Below are positions 18,105 to 27,032 of a DNA stretch of 64,000 nucleotides, one piece after another. The translations under genes were made by a program, and so were the position numbers. Within the stretch, counting starts at the first letter, position 1; each line of letters begins with the position of its first letter. The notes under the pieces are model-generated. The model did no database searches. It was not told where the DNA came from and saw only the letters and a list, made by a program, of their open reading frames with translations. The DNA is from Agrilutibacter niabensis (lineage in GTDB: Bacteria > Pseudomonadota > Gammaproteobacteria > Xanthomonadales > Xanthomonadaceae), in NCBI RefSeq assembly GCF_042657165.1, contig NZ_JBHSNJ010000012.1, positions 1,302,001 to 1,366,000 of the forward strand, given 5' to 3'.

Positions 18105-19836
18105 AGAAAAGAGCCGCAAGCTCACCCTCAAGCGCCCCGGCGCTGAAACCGCCGATGCCCCGCGCCTGGAAGAACGCCTGCACAAGGTGCTTGCCCAGGC
18201 TGGCCTCGGTTCGCGCCGGGCGCTGGAACAGCGCATCGCCGACGGACTGGTCAAGATCAATGGCGAGACCGCCACGGTCGGCCAGAGCGTCACCGGCGGC
18301 GACAAGATCGAGATCGACGGCAAGACCTTCGTCGCGACCGCACTGACCGAACCCGCCCGCGTGCTGATGTACAACAAGCCCGAAGGCGAAGTGACCACGC
18401 GCGAAGATCCCGAAGGCCGCCCGACCGTGTTCGAAGCGCTACCCATGCTCAAGGGCGCGCGCTGGATCGCGATCGGCCGCCTCGACATCAACACCACCGG
18501 CCTGCTGCTGCTCTCCACCGACGGTGAGCTCGCCAACGCGCTGATGCATCCCTCGTTCGAAGTGGAGCGCGAATACGTCTGCCGCGTGCGCGCACCCGAA
18601 GGCCAGGAAGTCGTGCCGGACAACCTCGTCGACCGCCTCGCCCGCGGCGTCGCGCTCGAGGACGGCCCGGCCAAGTTCGACGAGATCGAACGCATCGGCG
18701 GCAGCGATTCGCACGACTGGTTCCGCGTCGTGGTGAAGGAAGGCCGCAACCGCGAAGTGCGCCGCCTGTGGGAATCGCAGGGCTGCCAGGTCAGCCGCCT
18801 CAAGCGCGTGCGCTACGGCGACGTCTCGCTGCCGCGCGAGCTGCTGCGCGGCCAGTCGCAGGAGCTCGCCTCCGACAAGGTCGAGGCGTTGCGCAGCAAG
18901 CTCGGCCTCGAAAGCGATACCCCTTCCGCCCTGACGCTGCAGCCGGTGATCGGCCAGCGCAAGGCGACGAAGTCGACCATCGACCTCACCGGCAGGGCGC
19001 GTTCGCAGGGTTACGTCAGCGGCCACAACACCGCCGACGAAGGCCGCGAACTGCGCCGCTTCGACCACGTGCGCGAAGACCGTGGCGGCCGCGGCCGTGG
19101 TGGTCCGCGCAAGCACGGTGGCCTGACCGTCAGCGGCGAGATGGCCGCCAAGCAGTCGCAGAAGCCGTTCAAGCAGCGCAAGGAAAAGGGCCCGCGTCCG
19201 TTGCCGGAAGGCAATCCCGCCGCGTTCCGCACCTGGTACGTGCCCGAAGGCGTCGACACCGGTCCGACCGGTCATCGCAATCCCACCGGCGCGCGCGGCC
19301 CGAAGCCCTACGGCGGCAAGCCGGGCGGCGGTCGCGGCCCGGGCGGTAGCGGTGGTGGTGGTGGCCAAGGCGGCGCCTACGGCGAACGCAGTGGCGGCGG
19401 TTTCGGTCCTGGTCGCGGCGACAGCCGCGGTCCGCGCCGCGAAGGCGGTTTTGGCGGCGAGCGCAGCGGTGGTGGTGGCTTCGGTGGCCAGGGCGAGCGC
19501 GGCAATGCCCGCGGTCCGCGTGGTCCCGGTGGCGGTGGTGGCGGTGGTGGCGGCGGCCAGGGTCAAGGCCGCGCCCCGAAGCCGTACGGCCATCCGGGCA
19601 ACGCGCCGAACTTCCCGTCCGATCACGCCAACCCCGGTGCTTTCAATCCCTATGGCGACAAGCCGCGCAGCCCGCGTCCGGGCGGCAAGCCTGGCGGTCC
19701 CCGTCCCGGCGGTCCGCGTCCGGGTGGTCCGCGCCCCGGTGGAGCACGTCCGGGCGGTCCGCGTCCAGGCGGTCCCCGCCCCGGTGGCCCGCGCGGTGGT
19801 GGGCGTCCGGGCGGCGGCCGTCATTCGGGCGGCTGA
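18097..19836 (+). CDS. rluB: 23S rRNA pseudouridine synthase RluB with long Gly/Pro/Arg tail
   Basis: A 579-residue protein. An S4 RNA-binding domain (about residues 26-85, RLEERLHKVLAQAGLGSRRALE) precedes the pseudouridine synthase domain of the RsuA/RluB class, with the catalytic Asp130 in IGRLDINTTGLLL. It isomerises a uridine of helix 89 of 23S rRNA (position 2605 in E. coli). The core ends near residue 300. The last ~250 residues are low-complexity, Gly/Arg/Pro-rich, and end in tandem PRPGG repeats. The start at 18097 overlaps the scpB stop by 8 bp; an upstream in-frame ATG at 18058 is less likely because it is buried in scpB. A strong terminator follows at 19867. Confidence 0.94.
   Translation: MTEEKSRKLTLKRPGAETADAPRLEERLHKVLAQAGLGSRRALEQRIADGLVKINGETATVGQSVTGGDKIEIDGKTFVATALTEPARVLMYNKPEGEVTTREDPEGRPTVFEALPMLKGARWIAIGRLDINTTGLLLLSTDGELANALMHPSFEVEREYVCRVRAPEGQEVVPDNLVDRLARGVALEDGPAKFDEIERIGGSDSHDWFRVVVKEGRNREVRRLWESQGCQVSRLKRVRYGDVSLPRELLRGQSQELASDKVEALRSKLGLESDTPSALTLQPVIGQRKATKSTIDLTGRARSQGYVSGHNTADEGRELRRFDHVREDRGGRGRGGPRKHGGLTVSGEMAAKQSQKPFKQRKEKGPRPLPEGNPAAFRTWYVPEGVDTGPTGHRNPTGARGPKPYGGKPGGGRGPGGSGGGGGQGGAYGERSGGGFGPGRGDSRGPRREGGFGGERSGGGGFGGQGERGNARGPRGPGGGGGGGGGGQGQGRAPKPYGHPGNAPNFPSDHANPGAFNPYGDKPRSPRPGGKPGGPRPGGPRPGGPRPGGARPGGPRPGGPRPGGPRGGGRPGGGRHSGG
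19696..19800 (+). repeat. 15-bp tandem repeats encoding PRPGG in the rluB tail
   Basis: About seven units of 15 bp (for example GGTCCGCGTCCGGGC) run head to tail and in frame. Each encodes a Pro-Arg-Pro-Gly-Gly-type pentapeptide. The units differ mainly at synonymous sites, and one has Ala in place of Pro. Such tracts can vary in copy number by slippage. Confidence 0.85.
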
Positions 19837-19866
19837 CTGATCCGATCACATCGATATCGATGCTTG

Positions 19867-19897
19867 CGAAGGGCGCCCATGGTGCCCTTCGTTTTTT
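19867..19897 (+). terminator. Rho-independent terminator after rluB
   Basis: CGAAGGGC (19867-19874) pairs with GCCCTTCG (19884-19891), followed by six T (19892-19897). This closes the scpA-scpB-rluB unit 31 bp after the rluB stop. Confidence 0.92.
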
Positions 19898-20077
19898 CAT
19901 GCCTGTCATCACGCATTCGTTTGCAGCATCAGGTCGTTCGCATGCGCGCGGCTGCTGCTAGCCCATAAGTCACCCTTGACGCATTCATGCAGCGGCCAGC
20001 AAAGTCCCGCGGCACCCCTCCTTTCTCCCGCGCCCGCAAACACGACGTTTTCGGGCCCACAACGGCGGAGCATCGCG

Positions 20078-21709
20078 ATGCAAAGACGTGATTTCCTGAA
20101 AGTTTCCGGTTTCGGGCTCGCAAGCCTGACGCTTCCGCTGTACGGCAACGCCATCGCCGCCGAGGACCTGCTGAGCAGCCTCGACGTCACCATGAAGAAG
20201 TCGATCGCGGACGCCGCCATGCAGGCGGCACGCGACGCGGGCGCCACCTATTGCGACGTGCGCATCGGCCGCTACCTGCGCCAGTTCGTCATCACGCGCG
20301 AGGACAAGGTCCAGAACATCGTCAACACCGAATCCACCGGCGTCGGCGTGCGCGTGATCGCCGGCGGCTCGTGGGGCTTCGCCGCCACCAACGACCTGTC
20401 GCCCAAGAGCGTGGTGAAGGCCGCGCAGCAGGCCGCCGCCATCGCCAGGGCGAATGCACGCACGCGCACCGAACCCGTGCAGTTCGCCAAGGCGCCGGGC
20501 GTCGGCGAAGTGTCGTGGAAGACGCCGATCAGGAAGAACGCCATGGCCGTGCCGATCAAGGACAAGGTCGACCTGCTGCTGGGCGTGAACGCAGCGGCGG
20601 TGAAGGCCGGTGCCGACTTCGTCAACTCGATGCTGTTCCTCGTCAACGAGCAGAAGTATTTCGCCTCGACCGATGGCTCCTACATCGACCAGGACGTGCA
20701 CCGCATCTGGGCGCCCTTCACCGCGACCGCCATCGACAAGGCGAGCGGCAAGTTCCGCACGCGCGACGGCCTTTCCTCGCCGATGGGCATGGGCTTCGAA
20801 TACCTCGACGGCGCCGCCTCGGGCAAGGCCATATCGCCCAACGGCGTGGTCAACTACGGTTCGTCGTACGACATGCTCGAGGACGCCGTTGCCGCCGCCA
20901 AGCAGGCGCGCGCCAAGCTCAAGGCCCCGTCGGTGAAGCCGGGCAAGTACGACCTCGTGCTCGACCCGTCGCACACCTGGCTCACCATCCACGAGTCCAT
21001 CGGCCACCCGCTGGAACTCGACCGCGTGCTCGGTTACGAAGCCAACTACGCCGGCACCAGCTTCGCGACGCTCGACAAGCTGAAGGACAAGTTCCAGTAC
21101 GGCAGCGACAAGGTCACCGTGTTCGCCGACAAGACGCAGGTGGGCAGCCTCGGCGCCGTCGGCTTCGACGACGAAGGCGTGAAGACCAAGCGCTGGGACC
21201 TGATCAAGGACGGCACGCTGGTCGACTACCAGACCATCCGCGACCAGGCCCACATCCTGGGCAAGACCGAATCCGACGGCTGCTGCTACGCCGACTCGTG
21301 GTCGAGCGTGCAGTTCCAGCGCATGGCCAACGTGTCGCTCGCCGCGGGCAAGGACAAGCTCAGCGTCGCCGACATGATCAAGGACGTCGAGAACGGCATC
21401 TACATCATCGGTGACGGCTCGTTCTCCATCGACCAGCAGCGCTACAACGCGCAGTTCGGCGGCCAGCTGTTCTACGAGATCAAGAACGGCCAGATCACCC
21501 AGCAGATCGAAGACGTGGCCTACCAGATCCGCACGCCGGAATTCTGGAACGCCTGCGCCGCCGTCTGCGACGAAAGCGACTACCGCCTCGGCGGCTCGTT
21601 CTTCGACGGCAAGGGCCAGCCCGGCCAGGTGTCGGCGGTGTCGCATGGCTCGTCCACGGCCCGCTTCAACGGCATCAACGTCATCAACACTGCCCGTTCG
21701 CTCGGCTGA
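20078..21709 (+). CDS. tldD: TldD-family metalloprotease with Tat signal
   Basis: A 543-residue TldD homologue. The N-terminus MQRRDFLKVSGFGLASLTLPL carries the twin-arginine motif RRDFLK, a hydrophobic stretch and an AIAAE cleavage region, so export by Tat is predicted. The zinc site HESIGH (residues 305-310) matches the TldD HExxxH signature. TldD works with TldE as a heterodimeric peptidase that degrades unfolded peptides; the E. coli pair matures microcin B17 and acts on CcdA. The ATG at 20078 is chosen because it places the Tat motif at the very N-terminus. The partner tldE starts 17 bp downstream. Cytoplasmic TldD lacks such a signal, so this is the exported subclass. Confidence 0.9.
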   Translation: MQRRDFLKVSGFGLASLTLPLYGNAIAAEDLLSSLDVTMKKSIADAAMQAARDAGATYCDVRIGRYLRQFVITREDKVQNIVNTESTGVGVRVIAGGSWGFAATNDLSPKSVVKAAQQAAAIARANARTRTEPVQFAKAPGVGEVSWKTPIRKNAMAVPIKDKVDLLLGVNAAAVKAGADFVNSMLFLVNEQKYFASTDGSYIDQDVHRIWAPFTATAIDKASGKFRTRDGLSSPMGMGFEYLDGAASGKAISPNGVVNYGSSYDMLEDAVAAAKQARAKLKAPSVKPGKYDLVLDPSHTWLTIHESIGHPLELDRVLGYEANYAGTSFATLDKLKDKFQYGSDKVTVFADKTQVGSLGAVGFDDEGVKTKRWDLIKDGTLVDYQTIRDQAHILGKTESDGCCYADSWSSVQFQRMANVSLAAGKDKLSVADMIKDVENGIYIIGDGSFSIDQQRYNAQFGGQLFYEIKNGQITQQIEDVAYQIRTPEFWNACAAVCDESDYRLGGSFFDGKGQPGQVSAVSHGSSTARFNGINVINTARSLG

Positions 21710-21726
21710 TCGACCAGGAGACCCCG

Positions 21727-23061
21727 ATGAGCATATTCACCGAAGCCGAAGCCAAGGCCATCCTCGACAAGGTCATCAAGCTGTCGAAGGCGGACGAATG
21801 CACCGCGACGCTGACCGGTTCGACCAACGGCAATGTTCGTTTCGCCCTCAACAACGTCACCACCAGCGGCATCGTCGACAACATCGACCTTGGCGTGCAG
21901 GTCGCGTTCGGCAAGCGCGTGGGCACCGCCACGATCAACTCCTTCGACGACGCTTCGCTGGAGCGCGTGGTGCGCCGTGCCGAGGACCTCGCCAGGCTCG
22001 CGCCGGAGAACCCCGAGTTCATGCCGGCGATCGCGAAGCAGGAATACAAGCCGACGCCGACCTTCGACGCGGGCACCGCGGGCATCACGCCGGAGTTCCG
22101 CGCCAAGGTCGCCGCCGATTCGATCGCGCCGTGCCGCTCCGACAAACTGGTCGCCGCCGGCTTCCTCAGCGACAACACCAACTTCTTCGCCTCGGCCAAC
22201 AGCAACGGCAATTTCTGCTACCAGCAGGCGACGAACATGGACTACACCTGCACCGTCCGTACCGAGGACGGTCGCGGTTCGGGCTGGGTCGCGCGCAACC
22301 TGCGCGAAGTGGGCCGCTTCGACGCCGGCCGCGAGATCCGCACCGCGATCCGCAAGGCGAAGGACTCCGCCGAGGCCAAGGCACTGGAACCGGGCAAGTA
22401 CACCGTGATCCTCGAGCCCGCGGCGTCGGCCGGCCTGATCTCCTTCATGATGTTCTCGTACGACGCACGCCAGGCCGATGAGGGCCGCAGCTTCCTGTCG
22501 AAGAAGGGCGGCGGCAACAAGCTCGGCGAACAGGTCTACGACCCGCGCGTGAGCATCTGGACCGACCCGTGGGATGCCGAAGCCGCGGTGTATCCGTGGG
22601 ACGAAGACGGGCTGCCGCGCGAGAAGATGCCGATCATCGACAAGGGCAAGGTGTCCTACCTGCAGTACTCGCGCTACTGGGCGCAGCAGAAGGGCAAGCG
22701 CGCCGTCGGGCAGCCGGGCAACCTGATCATGGCCGGTGGCGACAAGTCGACCGCGGACCTGATCAAGGGCACCGAGAAGGGTGTGCTGGTGACGCGCACC
22801 TGGTACATCCGCATGGTCGATCCGCAGACCGTGCTGCTCACCGGCCTGACCCGCGACGGCACGTTCTACATCGAAAACGGCGAGATCAAGTACCCGGTGA
22901 AGAACTTCCGCTTCAACGAGTCGCCGGTGATCATGCTCAACAACATCGAGGAACTGGGCAAGCCGGTGCGCGTGGGCGACGACGAATCGCCGTTCGTGAT
23001 GATGATCCCGCCGATGAAGCTGCGCGACTTCACGTTCACCTCGCTGTCCGACGCGGTGTGA
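21727..23061 (+). CDS. TldE/PmbA-family protease subunit, no signal peptide
   Basis: A 444-residue TldE/PmbA homologue, the non-zinc partner of TldD. Family features include VGTATINSFDDASLERVVRRAEDLARLAPENPEF, the central domain starting AKALEPGKYTVILEP, and the C-terminal GTFYIENGEIKYPVKNFRFNESP. The ATG at 21727 has a good ribosome site (CAGGAG) seven bases upstream, and nothing resembling a signal peptide or Tat motif precedes the fold. It follows tldD by 17 bp. Since TldD/TldE are obligate heterodimers elsewhere, this subunit may be carried out by piggy-back on the Tat-targeted TldD, or the two may act apart. Confidence 0.9.
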   Translation: MSIFTEAEAKAILDKVIKLSKADECTATLTGSTNGNVRFALNNVTTSGIVDNIDLGVQVAFGKRVGTATINSFDDASLERVVRRAEDLARLAPENPEFMPAIAKQEYKPTPTFDAGTAGITPEFRAKVAADSIAPCRSDKLVAAGFLSDNTNFFASANSNGNFCYQQATNMDYTCTVRTEDGRGSGWVARNLREVGRFDAGREIRTAIRKAKDSAEAKALEPGKYTVILEPAASAGLISFMMFSYDARQADEGRSFLSKKGGGNKLGEQVYDPRVSIWTDPWDAEAAVYPWDEDGLPREKMPIIDKGKVSYLQYSRYWAQQKGKRAVGQPGNLIMAGGDKSTADLIKGTEKGVLVTRTWYIRMVDPQTVLLTGLTRDGTFYIENGEIKYPVKNFRFNESPVIMLNNIEELGKPVRVGDDESPFVMMIPPMKLRDFTFTSLSDAV

Positions 23062-23137
23062 TGATGGCGGTACGCGGGGGCGCAGCGTCGCGGCTGTTGA
23101 TTGATTCCGCGGCGCCCCCGCGCAAGCGGACGCGGCC

Positions 23138-23842
23138 ATGAACCGGGCCGCGTTCCTCAGGCTGCTCGCCGGCGGTATCGCCGGCGCCGTGCTCGCCCAG
23201 GTGCCGCGCCCCGTGCGTGCGGCGGCGGCCTACGACTTCTGGTTCACACGACTGAAGTACGAATCCGGCGACTGGGATGTGGACCAGCGCATGCCGGCGA
23301 ACATGATCACCGCGCTCATCGACTACACCAGCCTGCGCGTCGACCCCAAGGAACACGTCGTCGCGCTGTCCGATCCGAAGATCTTCAGCGCGCCGTTCTG
23401 CTATCTCGCCGGGCACAAGCTGGTGGAGTTCAACCCCGCCGAGCGCCGCAACTTCGAACGCTACGTTCGCAACGGCGGCTTCGTCTTCGTCGACGACTGC
23501 AACCACGACATCGACGGCCTGTTCGCGCGTTCGTTCGAGGCGCAGATGGCCTCGATTTTCGGCAAGGAAGCGTTGCGAAAGCTGCCCAACAACCACGCGC
23601 TGTACCGGAGCTTCTTCAAGTTCGACGGCCCGCCGCCCACCGGACTGGAACTCAACGGCTGGGGCGACGACATCGTCCACGAGTACCTCCAGGGCATCGA
23701 GATCGACGGCCGCCTGGGCGTGCTCTACAGCAACAAGGATTACGGCTGCGAATGGGATTACGACTGGCGCAACAAACGTTTCCTCGCCGAGGACAACACG
23801 AAGTTCGCCGTCAACATCGCCATCTATGCCTTGGCCGCATGA
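23138..23842 (+). CDS. DUF4159 domain protein, exported
   Basis: A 234-residue protein with a signal sequence (MNRAAFLRLLAGGIAGAVLAQVP...VRAAA). A DUF4159 domain starts with YDFWFTRLKYESGDWDVD and shows NGGFVFVDDCNHDIDG, the flavodoxin-like/GATase-like core of this family. DUF4159 occurs mostly as a C-terminal part of large membrane proteins next to MoxR, DUF58 and BatA genes. Here it stands alone and exported, between tldE and moxR. The start at 23138 is an ATG within GGCCATG. Function is unknown. Confidence 0.85.
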   Translation: MNRAAFLRLLAGGIAGAVLAQVPRPVRAAAAYDFWFTRLKYESGDWDVDQRMPANMITALIDYTSLRVDPKEHVVALSDPKIFSAPFCYLAGHKLVEFNPAERRNFERYVRNGGFVFVDDCNHDIDGLFARSFEAQMASIFGKEALRKLPNNHALYRSFFKFDGPPPTGLELNGWGDDIVHEYLQGIEIDGRLGVLYSNKDYGCEWDYDWRNKRFLAEDNTKFAVNIAIYALAA

Positions 23843-23882
23843 TGCCCTTCCCCACTTCCTTCCTCGTGAACCGACGCACGCC

Positions 23883-24905
23883 ATGAGCGCCGATACCCCC
23901 TCGTCATTCCGTCCGGCCGACGTCAGCGAAGCCGGCATCCAGTCCCGGCTCGCTCAGATCGGCACGCTGCGCGCGGCGATCGCGCAGGCCATCGTCGGAC
24001 AGGAAGCCGTGGTCGAACAGCTGCTGATCGGCCTGCTCGCCGGCGGGCACTGCCTGCTCGAAGGCGTGCCTGGCCTGGGCAAGACGCTGCTCGTGCGTTC
24101 GCTCGGGCAGGCGCTTGACCTGCAGTTCCGCCGCGTGCAGTTCACGCCCGACCTGATGCCCAGCGACATCCTCGGCACCGAGATCCTCGAGGAAGACCAC
24201 GGCACCGGGCGCCGGCACTTCAAGTTCCAGCCCGGCCCGATCTTCACCAACCTGCTGCTCGCCGACGAGCTCAACCGCACCCCGCCCAAGACGCAGGCGG
24301 CACTGCTGGAGGCGATGCAGGAGCGCACCGTCAGCTACGCCGGCGTCACCCAGGCATTGCCCGCGCCGTTCTTCGTCCTGGCCACGCAGAACCCGATCGA
24401 ACAGGCCGGTACCTATCCCCTGCCCGAAGCGCAGCTCGACCGCTTCCTGCTGCACGTGCGGGTGGACTATCCGGACGAGGTGGAGGAACGCGACATCCTT
24501 GCCCAGACCACGGGCACGCACGTGGCCGCCGTGCCACGCGTGATGTCGGGCGCGGACATCACCGAACTGCAGGCGCTGGTGCGCCAGATCCACCTGGGCG
24601 ATGACCTGCTTGCATGGATCACGCGCCTGGTTCGCGCCACGCGTCCCGGCGACGACGTTCCGGCCGACATCCGCCAGTGGGTGAAATGGGGCGCCGGTCC
24701 GCGCGCGGGGCAATCGCTGGTGCTCGCCGCGAAGGCGCGCGCGCTATTGCACGGGCGCCTGGCCGCGACGCGCGAGGACGTGGTCACACTCGCCGCGCCG
24801 GTGCTGCGCCATCGCATCCTGCTGTCCTTTGCCGCGGAAGCGGAACTGAAGACAACGGACGACGTGGTGGCGGTGCTGCTGCGCAGCGTGCCGTTCACCG
24901 TCTGA
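23883..24905 (+). CDS. MoxR-family AAA+ ATPase
   Basis: A 340-residue MoxR ATPase. Walker A is GVPGLGKT (about residues 61-68), Walker B LLLADELNRTPPKTQ, sensor 1 LATQNPIEQAGTYPLPEAQLDRF, and the C-terminal lid contains RAGQSLVLAAKARALLHGR. MoxR proteins act as chaperones that insert cofactors or assemble complexes, usually with VWA-domain proteins. The ATG at 23883 (MSADTPSSF) is preferred over an in-frame ATG at 23826, which lies inside the preceding gene. It is followed 28 bp later by the DUF58 gene. Confidence 0.94.
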   Translation: MSADTPSSFRPADVSEAGIQSRLAQIGTLRAAIAQAIVGQEAVVEQLLIGLLAGGHCLLEGVPGLGKTLLVRSLGQALDLQFRRVQFTPDLMPSDILGTEILEEDHGTGRRHFKFQPGPIFTNLLLADELNRTPPKTQAALLEAMQERTVSYAGVTQALPAPFFVLATQNPIEQAGTYPLPEAQLDRFLLHVRVDYPDEVEERDILAQTTGTHVAAVPRVMSGADITELQALVRQIHLGDDLLAWITRLVRATRPGDDVPADIRQWVKWGAGPRAGQSLVLAAKARALLHGRLAATREDVVTLAAPVLRHRILLSFAAEAELKTTDDVVAVLLRSVPFTV

Positions 24906-24933
24906 CGCGCAGCCGCAATACGAACCGCAGTCG

Positions 24934-25833
24934 ATGTCGACGCCCGACTTCATTCCCCGCGACGTCCGCGCCCGCCTGAAGGACGTGCGCCTGGTGCCGC
25001 GCCGCGCCGTGGGTGCGCACGGCTTCGGCCTGCATCACAGCCGCAGTCGCGGCGCGGGACTGGAATTCGCGCAGTACCGCGCCTACGAGCCCGGCGACGA
25101 GCCACGCCAGGTCGACTGGAAGCTCTACGCCCGCTCCGACCGCTTCTTCGTGCGCGAGGCCGAGCGCGACAGCCCGATCACCGCATGGCTGCTCATCGAC
25201 GCGACCGCTTCGATGAACCAGGGCGATGCTGCGCGTGCGCAATGGACGCGGCTGGATGCCGCACGCGCGCTGGCCGCATGCACGATGGAAGTGGCGCTGC
25301 GCCAGGGCGACCTGTTCGGCCTTGCCGTGCTGGGCGGAAATGGGCTGACGGTGGTGCCGGCCGGTACCGGCCTGCGTCATCGCGACCGCTGCCTGCTGGC
25401 ATTGCACGACGTGCGCGCGGATGCTGCGTGGCCCGTCGAGACCACGCTGCGTCCCCTGTGGGAACGGATCGCGCCCGGCTCGCTGGTGCTCATGCTCGGC
25501 GACGGCTTCGACGCGAACGCCACGCTGTTCGCGCAGCGCCTTGCGGCCGCGCGCCGCGAGGTGCTCGCCATCCGCATCCTGACCGCAGAGGAACGCGATT
25601 TCCCGTTCCGCGGCGGGCATCGGTTCGTCGACGTCGAGAGCGGCGAGGAAGTGCTCACCGATGCCGCATCCGTGCGCGGCGAATTCCTTGCCCGCTTCGG
25701 CGCGGCACGCCGCTCCCTCGCCATGCAGCTCGCGGCGAACGGCATCCGGCAGGTGGAATATTTCATGGACGAGGCCCTCGACCTGCCATTGCGCCGGTTG
25801 TTCGCCATGCGCGGCGACACGGAGCTCGCATGA
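24934..25833 (+). CDS. DUF58 domain (VWA-like) protein
   Basis: A 299-residue DUF58 protein. The family signature YRAYEPGDEPRQVDWKLYARSDRFFVREAE is complete. A VWA-like fold follows, with a MIDAS-type LLIDATASMNQGD stretch. DUF58 proteins accompany MoxR ATPases as likely substrates or partners. The gene lies 28 bp behind moxR and overlaps the next gene by 4 bp (ATGA). Confidence 0.93.
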   Translation: MSTPDFIPRDVRARLKDVRLVPRRAVGAHGFGLHHSRSRGAGLEFAQYRAYEPGDEPRQVDWKLYARSDRFFVREAERDSPITAWLLIDATASMNQGDAARAQWTRLDAARALAACTMEVALRQGDLFGLAVLGGNGLTVVPAGTGLRHRDRCLLALHDVRADAAWPVETTLRPLWERIAPGSLVLMLGDGFDANATLFAQRLAAARREVLAIRILTAEERDFPFRGGHRFVDVESGEEVLTDAASVRGEFLARFGAARRSLAMQLAANGIRQVEYFMDEALDLPLRRLFAMRGDTELA

Positions 25834-27032
25834 ACCTCGTGTTGCTGCTGCCGCTGGGACTGGCGGCGCTGGCCGCATGGCTGGTCCCGCTGCTGATCCA
25901 CCTTCGCCGCCGCAGCGAGCAGCACCGCACCGCCTTCGCCGCGCTGCGCTCCCTGCCCGCGCGAGCGCGTCCACGCAGCCGCCTGCGCTTCGAGGAGTGG
26001 CCATTGCTGCTGGTCCGGCTGCTGCTGCTGGCCACGCTGGCGCTGCTGCTCGCATGGCCGGTGTTGTACGGCGGGCCGCATGCGAAGCGCTGGACCGTGG
26101 TAGTTCCGGGCGTCGCCCGGACTGCATTGCCGCCGCGCCGGGAGGACGAGGAATACCGCTGGCTCGCGCCCGGTTTCCCCGGACTCGAGGAAGCCCAGCC
26201 GCCATCGCGGCAGCCCGTCGGCAGCCTGCTGCGCGAGCTCGATGCCTGGCTGCCCGCCGACACGCGACTCAGCGTGCTGGCGCCCACGCAACTCGACGGC
26301 GCCGATGCGGTGCGACCGGTGCTGCAGCGTGCGGTGCAGTGGCGGATCGTCGCGCACGAAGACGCGCGCATGCCGACGCCGCCCACGAACCAACCCGCGA
26401 AGGCGCGCCCGCTGCTGGCCGTGCGCCATGCCGAAAGCGCCTCCGGAGCCGTGCCCTACCTGCGCGCGGCTTCGTTTGCGTGGCAGGTGGCGGGCGCCGC
26501 GCCTGCGGCCAAACCCGGCGAACGCAAAGCTCCCCCAGGCGATATCGCACCGGTCGATCAGGCCTTGCCGCCGACCGATCGCCCGCTCGCCTGGCTCGCC
26601 CCCGGGCCGCTGCCGGCCGCAGTTCTTGCCTGGATCGACAAGGGCGGGACGGCACTCGTCACCACCGATGCCGACGTACCCGACATGGCCAGACGCGGCC
26701 TACCGCTGCTGCGCGATGACGAAGGCAACGTGCTGGTGCGCGGACTTCCGCGGGGACGCGGCCGCCTCCTGCAGTGGACGCGTCCGCTCTCGCCCGAGGC
26801 GATGCCGCAGTTGCTCGAACCCGAGTTCCCCGAACTCCTCTGGCAGCTGTTCGCACCGCAGGCCCCTGAACCCGCCCGCATCGCCGCCGCCGACTACCGT
26901 CCGCGCACCGGGGCGCGGGCGTGGCCTGAAATTCCGCGTGACCTCCAGCCCTGGTTGTTGGTGCTGGTTGCCGCTCTGTTCGTGATCGAGCGCTGGATGG
27001 CCAGCGGCCGTCGTGGAATCGCCCCGGAATGA
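25830..27032 (+). CDS. BatA-like membrane protein
   Basis: A 400-residue protein. Two N-terminal transmembrane segments (LVLLLPLGLAALAAWLVPLLIHL and LLLVRLLLLATLALLLAWPVL) flank a basic RRRSEQHRTAFAALRSL cytoplasmic loop, matching the aerotolerance BatA N-terminal domain. A long periplasmic part follows, and one C-terminal TM (WLLVLVAALFVIERWM). The VWA domain of true BatA is not evident. The ATG at 25830 overlaps DUF58, and the stop overlaps the DUF4175 gene (ATGA), giving tight translational coupling. It probably assembles with the MoxR/DUF58 products at the inner membrane. Confidence 0.88.
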   Translation: MNLVLLLPLGLAALAAWLVPLLIHLRRRSEQHRTAFAALRSLPARARPRSRLRFEEWPLLLVRLLLLATLALLLAWPVLYGGPHAKRWTVVVPGVARTALPPRREDEEYRWLAPGFPGLEEAQPPSRQPVGSLLRELDAWLPADTRLSVLAPTQLDGADAVRPVLQRAVQWRIVAHEDARMPTPPTNQPAKARPLLAVRHAESASGAVPYLRAASFAWQVAGAAPAAKPGERKAPPGDIAPVDQALPPTDRPLAWLAPGPLPAAVLAWIDKGGTALVTTDADVPDMARRGLPLLRDDEGNVLVRGLPRGRGRLLQWTRPLSPEAMPQLLEPEFPELLWQLFAPQAPEPARIAAADYRPRTGARAWPEIPRDLQPWLLVLVAALFVIERWMASGRRGIAPE

